This document shows positions 1-5,606 of a DNA stretch of 9,590 nucleotides, one piece after another. The stretch is taken from assembly GCA_017998755.1 (NCBI GenBank), contig JAGOCL010000069.1, positions 1 through 9,590 of the forward strand. Direction: 5' to 3'. This stretch comes from Spirochaetota bacterium (GTDB taxonomy: Bacteria > Spirochaetota > GWE2-31-10 > MWDO01). The translations under genes were made by a program, and so were the position numbers. The notes under the pieces were generated by a model that was given only the letters and a program-made list of their open reading frames with translations, did no database searches and was not told the origin of the DNA. Within the stretch, counting starts at the first letter, position 1. Every line of letters starts with the position of its first letter.

Positions 1-26
1 AGTTTTCATCGATTTGCTTTATACTT

Positions 27-54
27 AAATATTTTGACAATGTCAAAAATATTT
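27..54. promoter_or_regulatory. Dyad over the -35 box, possible operator
   Basis: The arms TTTTGACA (32-39) and TGTCAAAA (41-48) are perfect inverted repeats around one central A at 40. If one base is allowed to bulge, the symmetry extends outward to AAATATT on the left (from 27) and AATATTT on the right (to 54). The dyad covers the whole -35 box, so a dimeric repressor bound here would block RNA polymerase. No regulator gene lies next to it, and the symmetry could partly be chance in AT-rich DNA. The dyad is observed; operator function is inferred. Confidence 0.4.
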
Positions 55-62
55 GATACAAT
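34..62 (+). promoter_or_regulatory. Sigma70-type promoter of the DUF445 gene
   Basis: A perfect -35 box TTGACA lies at 34-39 and a -10 box TACAAT (5 of 6 consensus bases) at 57-62, separated by exactly 17 bp. With the -10 box ending at -7, the predicted transcription start is position 69, the A of the ATG of the following gene, so the transcript would be leaderless. The boxes are read directly from the sequence; the start site is inferred from standard geometry. Confidence 0.75.
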
Positions 63-68
63 TTGATT

Positions 69-629
69 ATGGAATTACAGAATATTTTAAGATACGTTAC
101 CTATCCTTTATTGGGGTCGGTTTTGGGGTTGATGACTAATTGGATCGCCATAACGCTTCTTTTCAGGCCGCGGAAGAAAATTTTCGGGGTGCAGGGGCTT
201 CTGCAAAAACGCAAAGGGGTTATCGCCGTTAAAGCGGCCGAGATAATTAGAGAATATCTCCTTAACACAAAAGAACTAAAAAAAGTTATGGACAAGGATA
301 AAGCGAGAAGCAGTATCGATCATTTGGTTGACAAAACTTTAACGATAGTCCCGAAACTTGGCAGAAAGATGTTTTCAAAAGCTCTTCGCGAGATCACTTA
401 TAAATATTTTTTCGACGACGAGGGGTATGTGAAAGAGGAGATACTTGAACTTGCGCTTAGCGATTCGGACGTGGAAAAAATTATCGTCGATAAAATAACT
501 AATTACGACATTTCAGAACTTGAAAGAATTATTAAGAACGCTTCCGGATCGGAAATAAATTTTATTATTTGGTCCGGCGGTATTTTAGGTTTTTTTGTAG
601 GGCTTATTGAAGTATTTCTCCCTTTTTAA
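69..629 (+). CDS. DUF445 family membrane protein, compact form
   Basis: This is a small membrane protein of about 186 residues from the DUF445 (YheB-like) family, whose biochemical role is not established. The N-terminal membrane segment carries the family signature (GSVLGLMTNWIAITLLFRP, residues about 16-34), followed by the FGVQGLLQKRKG segment that matches the family's 'qGliPkr' region. The middle (about 45-160) is charged and helical. The end (IIWSGGILGFFVGLIEVFLPF, about 166-186) is the second conserved membrane segment, so both termini are anchored with a soluble loop between. Many family members are about twice this length with a longer middle. I chose ATG at 69 over the in-frame TTG at 63 because 63 lies inside the -10 box. 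There is no Shine-Dalgarno, consistent with leaderless translation. The gene stands alone and converges on the next operon with a 9-nt gap. Family assignment is strong; function is unknown. Confidence 0.85.
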   Translation: MELQNILRYVTYPLLGSVLGLMTNWIAITLLFRPRKKIFGVQGLLQKRKGVIAVKAAEIIREYLLNTKELKKVMDKDKARSSIDHLVDKTLTIVPKLGRKMFSKALREITYKYFFDDEGYVKEEILELALSDSDVEKIIVDKITNYDISELERIIKNASGSEINFIIWSGGILGFFVGLIEVFLPF

Positions 630-645
630 CTAAATTTCTTAAAAA
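623..645. terminator. AT-only inverted repeat between convergent genes, weak terminator candidate
   Basis: TTTTTAA at 623-629 and TTAAAAA at 639-645 form a perfect 7-bp inverted repeat around a 9-nt centre, and each arm includes the stop codon of one convergent gene. The stem has no G or C and would be weak, so it is not a standard intrinsic terminator. No better candidate exists in this gap. Confidence 0.2.
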
Positions 646-1757
646 TTTGCAGATTCTTTCGACAACTCGTCGTAAATCGTTATCGAAGATTTCTCGTTTT
701 TCAATAGTTCTTTCAATTTTATTTTTAAAGTTCCGGCGAAATTCTTTAGGTATTCAAAATCCGGACGGGGTATGGATTCCTCCAGCGTCGAGCGGATAAC
801 GGCTAAATTAGAGTCGGAAGTCGCGTCGCCTGTTGATAAAGCCGATTTTACGGAGTATTTATTATAATTTATCATATTTCTATGAATTTCGTCGGAAGAG
901 AGTCGTTCGATAATATTTTTAATACGGCTCAACTTTTTTTCGTTTAGACCTTTCTTTATCGCGTAGCAATAAGTTATCGACCGCCCTACCGCTCTTATTC
1001 CGTTTTTTGAGAGGATCGGCGGAGGGGCGACGCCAAGATTTTCTCCCAGTTTAGCTTTGTAATATGAATACGACGCTTCGTTGTCTATAATAGAATGTAT
1101 TAATCCGGTCGAAAAACGCGATCTTAACTCAGAATAGCTGTAGTAATCCGTTTCGTCTACTAGTTTTTGGTAGAAATCAAGCGAATTTACAATCTCTCCG
1201 CGGAAATTAGTAAAATCGATACATCGGCTTTTATTACCTGTAAAAGCGTATAACCATATTATGTAATTTTCGGGGTCGTATCTGTCAAAATTAAAAACCT
1301 CTTTATCTTTTGATATTTTAATAAGTTGAAAAAGCTCGTCCGTATTAGCCGGAAATTTATTCAGTAGAGATTTATTATAAAATACGACTCTGTTATCGCC
1401 GATCGTATCGGGAATCCCGAAAATCTTATCGTTCTCGGTAACTGATTGTATCGCGTTCGGCATAAAACCGCTAAAGAAATCGAATGAAAAATGTTCGTTT
1501 AGACTAACAATTTTATCGTTATCGGATAGCGATTTGAGAAATTGAGACGGTAGACGAACGAAGTCGAAATTGTAATTATACGCCTCTTTATAATTTTCGC
1601 TATATTTATAAACTATATTTTTCCCGTTTTCGCCGGAGGTTATTACTTTCTGAAGATATTCTTCGTAAACCGGATCGTTAGATATCGATAAAAACTTTAT
1701 TTCGTCGTTTGAGCAGGAAAATATTAAAAATAAGATAAATATAAGGTATATTTTCAT
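639..1757 (-). CDS. Putative lipoprotein, family 1 extracellular solute-binding-like
   Basis: This 372-residue protein starts with a lipoprotein-type signal: a hydrophobic stretch followed by Cys15 (FLIFSC). The -1 Ser fits a lipobox, but Phe at -2 is unusual. The body resembles ABC-transporter periplasmic binding proteins of the sugar/polyamine type. It has a 'V.LNEHFSFDFFSGFMPNAI' region (about 84-103), then the typical 'dgkiyGiP....r..FYNKsLl' block (ENDKIFGIP then VVFYNKSLLNKFPANTDEL, about 108-142) and a later Trp/Tyr-rich region. No permease or ATPase gene is nearby, so it may be an orphan binding protein or a sensor partner rather than part of a transporter. It is the last gene of the operon. 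Its ATG directly abuts the rsmG stop (TAAATG) with no visible Shine-Dalgarno, which suggests translational coupling. The family call is by pattern and the ligand is unknown. Confidence 0.7.
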   Translation of the reverse strand: MKIYLIFILFLIFSCSNDEIKFLSISNDPVYEEYLQKVITSGENGKNIVYKYSENYKEAYNYNFDFVRLPSQFLKSLSDNDKIVSLNEHFSFDFFSGFMPNAIQSVTENDKIFGIPDTIGDNRVVFYNKSLLNKFPANTDELFQLIKISKDKEVFNFDRYDPENYIIWLYAFTGNKSRCIDFTNFRGEIVNSLDFYQKLVDETDYYSYSELRSRFSTGLIHSIIDNEASYSYYKAKLGENLGVAPPPILSKNGIRAVGRSITYCYAIKKGLNEKKLSRIKNIIERLSSDEIHRNMINYNKYSVKSALSTGDATSDSNLAVIRSTLEESIPRPDFEYLKNFAGTLKIKLKELLKNEKSSITIYDELSKESANF

Positions 1758-2393
1758 TTATTTGGTAGATTTCTGTAAAAATACGATATTTCTCTCTTTA
1801 TTTTCAGAATCATTTTTGTATATTTTATATAAAAACTTATTTAATTTCAACGCTTGAGCTATCTCTTCGTCTACAACTTCCCGTTTGCCTTTGTATAGAA
1901 GATACGCGCCTTGATTGTTAAAATATTTCTTCGTATAATCGATAATTTCGGCGATCGGTTTAAACGCCCGGCAAGTTACGACGGACGTCTTTATTTCAAA
2001 CGAAGAGACCATCCCGCAAAATAAAGCTGTATTATTTAAATTTAGCGTATTTATCGCATCTTTCAGATAATCCCCCTTTTTAGGGCTTTTATCGTACAAT
2101 TCGACGCGTTTATCTTCGAATATTATAGCCAGAAGAATCCCTGGCAGTCCCCCGCCGGTTCCTATATCTGCGATTGAGGCGTATTCCGTAAAATATTTAT
2201 ACGCCGAGAGACAGTCCTCAAAATGATCGTCGATTATATCGGAAACGGATAGTTTCCTCGACATAAGGTTTAGTTCTTGATTCTTTTTAAGTAAAAATTC
2301 TAAATAATCGTTGATTTTAACCGAATATTTTTCATTAATACTGTATTTGACCAAAATATCTTTTATTTTTTGAAAATTATCCGTTTTATTCAT
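1758..2393 (-). CDS. rsmG: 16S rRNA (guanine(527)-N7)-methyltransferase RsmG
   Basis: RsmG uses S-adenosylmethionine to methylate N7 of G527 in the 530 loop of 16S rRNA; its loss gives low-level streptomycin resistance in several bacteria. The 211 residues include the family features in order: a helical N-terminus with 'LLKKNQELNLMS' (about 34-45), 'DDHFEDCLSA' in place of the usual HilDSl, the SAM-binding motif DIGTGGGLPGI (76-86), CRAF (141-144) for the usual SRAf, and YKGK (167-170). I chose ATG at 2393, which overlaps the manC stop by 8 nt and has AAGGA upstream at a rather long 11-nt spacing. An in-frame ATG at 2414 would add seven residues but lacks a ribosome-binding site. The gene sits within an envelope-related operon, an unusual place compared with the common mnmG/parAB context. 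Family identity is clear. Confidence 0.93.
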   Translation of the reverse strand: MNKTDNFQKIKDILVKYSINEKYSVKINDYLEFLLKKNQELNLMSRKLSVSDIIDDHFEDCLSAYKYFTEYASIADIGTGGGLPGILLAIIFEDKRVELYDKSPKKGDYLKDAINTLNLNNTALFCGMVSSFEIKTSVVTCRAFKPIAEIIDYTKKYFNNQGAYLLYKGKREVVDEEIAQALKLNKFLYKIYKNDSENKERNIVFLQKSTK

Positions 2394-3774
2394 TGGCAAA
2401 ACAGTCCTTTTCATTGTCGATAATTTTGCCTGTTGTTATCTCTACGAGTTTTAGGGGCTCCGATCTTGAAGAATTCTTAACTGAGCGTTTGCAAAACGCC
2501 GGAAATAATTCCGAGTCGTTTTTGGATAAAAATATAGTTTTATCGCCTTTGACTATTTCTGCCGACCCCTCGACGACTGTCCAATTAACGCTATATTTTT
2601 TATGATAATGAAGTTTTATCTCGGCTCCGGGATTTATAACGATCTCTTCGATACGATAGCCGTCCGATTTAACCAACGCTTTCCTATAACCCCAGTCGGT
2701 AATTTCCGTTCCGTTACTAACCGCTTCGGGAGCGCTCGTTGATTCCAGCGTTTTAACGACCTCTTTTATTTTTTCGACGCCGTCAAGATCGGCTATCAAT
2801 ATAGAATCATCGGTATCGATTATCGCTAAATTCTCCAAACCGATTGTCGAGACGATACGTTTTTCACCGAATACTAAGATATTCTTTGAATCGATATTTA
2901 TGAGTTTTTCTTTTGGAATTCTAGTCGCGATTCCATTCTTATCGCGCGGAAGAATTTCAAATAGCGATTGGAAACTTCCTATATCGCTCCATCCTATATC
3001 CGAAGGAATAACGGCAATTTTATCGGATTTTTCCATAAGCGCGTAGTCTATGGAGATATTGTCGTAATTTTTGAATTCTTCTATCGTTACCGCTTGACCT
3101 TTTTTTATTTTCGACTCAAACGACTTTGTCGTATCGTATATTTTGGGCGAGTATTTGGCGAGCTCCGATAAGAAAAATCCGATTTGAAATATAAAAATAC
3201 CGGCGTTCCAAAAATACGAGCCGTCTTTTAAATAATCTTGCGCGACGGCTAGAGTCGGTTTCTCCACAAAATTTTCTACGACAAATCCTTCGTCTATTTT
3301 ATTTGCGCTTTTTTTTATATATCCGTAGCCGGTTTTCGGCGACGTCGGGATTATTCCTAAAGTTACGATAAAATTCTTTTGAGCGATCTTTTCCGCCTCG
3401 CTTAAAACTCTGTTGAATTCCGCCGAATCCGTAATGTGATGATCCGATGAGAGTATAGTTACGACGTCGTCGCTGTTGAAGTATATCGAAGAATAAGCGA
3501 TTGCAGGAGCGGTATTTCTTCCAATCGGCTCGATTATTATGTTATTCTCGTTGTAATGAGGGAAAATATCCCGCATTTGGTTCATAATAACCTTTTTTCC
3601 CACAGCGTTTGTTATAATGTATATGTCGTCGCCGTCTGTTTTTGACACTCTTTTTGCGGTATTTTGCAACATCGAGCGGTCGTCTACGAGATTTAAAAAT
3701 TGCTTTGGGTAATCTTTTCTGCTAAGCGGCCATAAACGGGTTCCGCTACCGCCGGCCAATATCAAATATTTCAT
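2386..3774 (-). CDS. manC: Mannose-1-phosphate guanylyltransferase with degenerate cupin domain
   Basis: This protein makes GDP-mannose from mannose-1-phosphate and GTP in the cytoplasm, for surface polysaccharide or glycolipid synthesis. The nucleotidyltransferase domain (about 1-275) is intact: LILAGGSGTRLWPLSR and YPKQF near the start, EPIGRNTAPAIA (82-93), FVEKP (169-173), WNAGIF (189-194), SIDYALMEKS (241-250) and GWSDIGSF (261-268). A linker and a C-terminal cupin domain (about 360-462) follow, the layout of bifunctional ManC/phosphomannose isomerase enzymes. The cupin metal motif, normally LQxHxHRxExW, reads LHYHKKYSVNW (388-398), and the late His of 'vkHrl.N' is Arg430. Isomerase activity is therefore doubtful. 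The length (462) is near normal, with a slightly short tail. A Shine-Dalgarno GAGAGGA precedes the ATG by about 5 nt. It lies 18 nt after the 165-residue gene and overlaps rsmG. Confidence 0.93.
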   Translation of the reverse strand: MKYLILAGGSGTRLWPLSRKDYPKQFLNLVDDRSMLQNTAKRVSKTDGDDIYIITNAVGKKVIMNQMRDIFPHYNENNIIIEPIGRNTAPAIAYSSIYFNSDDVVTILSSDHHITDSAEFNRVLSEAEKIAQKNFIVTLGIIPTSPKTGYGYIKKSANKIDEGFVVENFVEKPTLAVAQDYLKDGSYFWNAGIFIFQIGFFLSELAKYSPKIYDTTKSFESKIKKGQAVTIEEFKNYDNISIDYALMEKSDKIAVIPSDIGWSDIGSFQSLFEILPRDKNGIATRIPKEKLINIDSKNILVFGEKRIVSTIGLENLAIIDTDDSILIADLDGVEKIKEVVKTLESTSAPEAVSNGTEITDWGYRKALVKSDGYRIEEIVINPGAEIKLHYHKKYSVNWTVVEGSAEIVKGDKTIFLSKNDSELFPAFCKRSVKNSSRSEPLKLVEITTGKIIDNEKDCFANE

Positions 3775-3792
3775 TCGTTCCTCTCTTTTTTT

Positions 3793-4290
3793 TTATTTGA
3801 ATATACTATAAATAGTATCGGCGCCGAGTTGTTTCAGATACGAGTCTTTTATTCTCATCTCGATTGTTTCGTCGATATTTAACGTTCTTTTACCGACTCT
3901 GACCGATTTCATATCGTTTAACGAGTATAGGTTGTAATATATGTCTTTAACGACTATATTCAGCTTTGTTCCGGCTATTTTTGATTGATAGTTAAATTTT
4001 ATGAGCAGTAAAGAATCCGCTCCGGCCGCTCTGGTTTCGGTAAGATAAGGCTTTACGTCAAGCTGGCCGTCTATTATATTTAACGGTTCGTAAACTCTCA
4101 TGTCAAAGAAAACTCCCGAAGATTCCCACATCGCATCGTACACCCCTTCGGAAAAAGGGACCGCGTTTAGGTAGTAATTTGAGTTTTCGCTCTCTTCGCA
4201 GGCGACTAGCGTGGTGGAGAACGAGTCAAAGTCTCCGGCAAAAACGCTTATATGTATAAGAAGCGCGGCGATCGTTAAAATTGTTTTCAT
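3793..4290 (-). CDS. Exported protein of unknown function
   Basis: I do not recognise a family. The 165 residues begin with a clear Sec signal peptide (MKTILTIAALLIHISVFA), with probable cleavage after Ala18 (VFA|GD). The mature part has one cysteine, in 'ACEESENSNYY', and an alternating hydrophobic pattern in its second half ('AGADSLLLIKFNYQSKIAG', 'KLNIVVKDIYYNLYSL'). That half faintly recalls CsgG/TolB-N or LpoB-like alpha/beta folds with a 'GAD.ll.i.f' strand. This resemblance is weak and is not a family assignment. It is the first gene of the manC-rsmG-lipoprotein operon, 18 nt before manC. It has a strong Shine-Dalgarno (AGAGGGG) about 5 nt before the ATG and its own promoter. A periplasmic or outer-membrane-associated role is the only location-based inference. 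Confidence 0.75.
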   Translation of the reverse strand: MKTILTIAALLIHISVFAGDFDSFSTTLVACEESENSNYYLNAVPFSEGVYDAMWESSGVFFDMRVYEPLNIIDGQLDVKPYLTETRAAGADSLLLIKFNYQSKIAGTKLNIVVKDIYYNLYSLNDMKSVRVGKRTLNIDETIEMRIKDSYLKQLGADTIYSIFK

Positions 4291-4307
4291 AAGTACCCCT
4301 CTAAGTT

Positions 4308-4323
4308 ATTATACCATATTATA
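4308..4323 (-). promoter_or_regulatory. Extended -10 promoter for the four-gene minus-strand operon
   Basis: On the minus strand, TATGGTATAAT (4318 down to 4308) matches the extended -10 consensus TRTGnTATAAT. A second TATAAT lies 10 bp upstream (4323 down to 4318). Neither has a good -35 box at 16-18 bp, which is expected for an extended -10 promoter. The predicted start near 4301 gives a leader of about 11 nt that begins at the GAGGGG ribosome-binding site. Use of the upstream hexamer would give a leader of about 21 nt. Confidence 0.6.
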
Positions 4324-4393
4324 TCGACTTTCCGGTAAAAAAAGATGATAAAATTACAATAAGTTGAATATTATTTGATAATTACCTTAGAAA

Positions 4394-4445
4394 TAAAAAA
4401 TTATATTTTTTAAGTATTGCAATTTTTACGATAATCTTATACAAT
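4394..4445 (+). promoter_or_regulatory. Promoter with UP-like element for the GGDEF-cysS operon
   Basis: TTGCAA at 4417-4422 and TACAAT at 4440-4445 are spaced by 17 bp. The predicted start is near 4452, giving a leader of about 29 nt. Directly upstream, A and T tracts forming an AT-only dyad (TAAAAAAT at 4394-4401 and ATTTTTTA at 4405-4412) occupy about -58 to -40, the place and composition of an UP element bound by the RNA polymerase alpha subunit. The boxes are observed; UP function is inferred. Confidence 0.6.
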
Positions 4446-4469
4446 ACCGCGAAAGCGAAATATATAATC

Positions 4470-4483
4470 GGAGAAGCGTTTTG
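4470..4483 (+). promoter_or_regulatory. Ribosome-binding site fixing a TTG start
   Basis: GGAG at 4470-4473 lies 7 nt before TTG at 4481-4483. No in-frame ATG lies closer to this site, and the PAS domain begins immediately after, so TTG is the supported initiation codon. Confidence 0.65.
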
Positions 4484-5584
4484 GAAATACAATGGCCGGA
4501 TCTAATTAATCTAACTTACGATATGATATTCATTATAGATAAAAGCGGATCGGTTAAATTTGTCAACAAAGCGGCCGAGGAGAACCTTTTCTATACTAAA
4601 GACGAATTTCTTAACATGAATCTTAACGAGATTTTGTTTGAGTCTGAAAAGTTTATAGAAATTCTCGATACGATTATCGCGAGCGCCGACGAGAAGGACG
4701 AAGGGCGATTTCAAGATAAACAGATAGATATTTCTATTATCAAAAAAGAGATCGGCTATCAGGATTTGATCCTTATCAGTAAAGATACAAAGTTAAAGAT
4801 TATTATGGCCAACTTTCAGGTCAGGCGGCTTTTTATAGAAGGGGAAGATTATTTCCTCCTTATACTGAGAGACGTAACGGAAAGGCGGTTTCTGGAACAA
4901 GAGTTGTTCAAGATTACGGAGAACCTCGAACTTATCGTTCAAGAAAAGACGCTTGAGTTGCAGAAAAAAAATGAGATGCTCGAACTGCTCGCTACGACCG
5001 ACACCTTAACTAATCTTATGAATATCAGGAAATTCCGCGAGGCGCTAAAACTCGAGATAGAGAGATGCAGTAGGCAGAAGGAGAATTCCGTCGATACTTT
5101 CGCTTTAGTTATGGTAGACGCCGACCATTTTAAGTATTACAACGATACTTTCGGCCATCAGGTCGGCGACGAGGTTATAAAAAGCATCGGACGTATTTTA
5201 CTCGAATCGACCCGTAAAATCGATACGGTGGCGAGATACGGCGGAGACGAATTTATATTGCTACTTCCCGAAGCCGACTACGTTGGAGTTATAAAGACTT
5301 GTTTCAGGATAAGAGAACTTATTAAAAATAATCTGAAAATGAAGAAAATTATAAAAGACGTTCTTAACGTTGAAAACATCGATATCCCTAAAGAACATAG
5401 GATATCGTTAAGTATCGGGGTATCTAAATTCGAGAAGAATAAAACTATGGACGAAGTGATTAACGAAGCTGATAACGCTCTTTATCACTCCAAAGAAGCG
5501 GGGCGAGACTGCGTTCATATACTTCATAAAGGCGAGTATAGGCTTGTTACGGAAGACAATTTTGATATAAAACATTATAAATAA
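4481..5584 (+). CDS. PAS-GGDEF diguanylate cyclase
   Basis: This protein is predicted to make cyclic di-GMP from two GTP. It has 367 residues and no membrane segment, so it is probably cytoplasmic. An N-terminal PAS sensor domain spans about 5-133 ('DMIFIIDKSGSVKFVNKAAE' and the closing 'LLILRDVTERR'). A coiled-coil linker follows at about 137-170. The GGDEF domain (about 170-350) has the metal-binding DADHFKYYNDTFGH block (213-226), an intact active site RYGGDEF (GGDEF at 254-258) and an RxxD inhibitory site (R245-D248) exactly five residues upstream, so product feedback inhibition is expected. The PAS ligand is not evident. There is no EAL or HD-GYP partner domain. Translation starts at TTG behind a GGAG site. 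It is the first gene of a run with cysS (19-nt gap) and an exported beta-rich protein, which would put cysS under the same promoter. Confidence 0.92.
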   Translation: MEIQWPDLINLTYDMIFIIDKSGSVKFVNKAAEENLFYTKDEFLNMNLNEILFESEKFIEILDTIIASADEKDEGRFQDKQIDISIIKKEIGYQDLILISKDTKLKIIMANFQVRRLFIEGEDYFLLILRDVTERRFLEQELFKITENLELIVQEKTLELQKKNEMLELLATTDTLTNLMNIRKFREALKLEIERCSRQKENSVDTFALVMVDADHFKYYNDTFGHQVGDEVIKSIGRILLESTRKIDTVARYGGDEFILLLPEADYVGVIKTCFRIRELIKNNLKMKKIIKDVLNVENIDIPKEHRISLSIGVSKFEKNKTMDEVINEADNALYHSKEAGRDCVHILHKGEYRLVTEDNFDIKHYK

Positions 5585-5593
5585 ACAATATTG

Positions 5594-5606
5594 AAGGAAT
5601 AAAATG
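5594..5606 (+). promoter_or_regulatory. Ribosome-binding site of cysS
   Basis: AAGGA at 5594-5598 lies 5 nt before the ATG at 5604, within the 19-nt gap after the diguanylate cyclase gene. It fixes the cysS start. Confidence 0.7.

Noticed and set aside
63..71. TTG at 63 as the start of the DUF445 gene
   Set aside because: It lies in the overlap with the -10 box and would be upstream of the predicted transcription start; ATG at 69 fits the promoter geometry.
2412..2414. ATG at 2414 as the start of rsmG
   Set aside because: It has no ribosome-binding site and adds seven residues with no family match; the ATG at 2393 has AAGGA upstream. It cannot be fully excluded.
2393..2605. Plus-strand reading frame across the end of manC
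   Set aside because: It is antisense to the manC coding sequence, has no family match and no start signals; likewise the frames at 2968-3171 and 8839-9060.
4448..4457. CGC-GAAA-GCG mini-hairpin with a GNRA-type loop in the cyclase leader
   Set aside because: Only three base pairs, and the predicted transcription start lies within it.
4291..4480. Riboswitch, small RNA or tRNA in the divergent intergenic region
   Set aside because: Only promoters and A/T tracts are visible; there is no GC-rich stem set, T-loop or conserved aptamer core.
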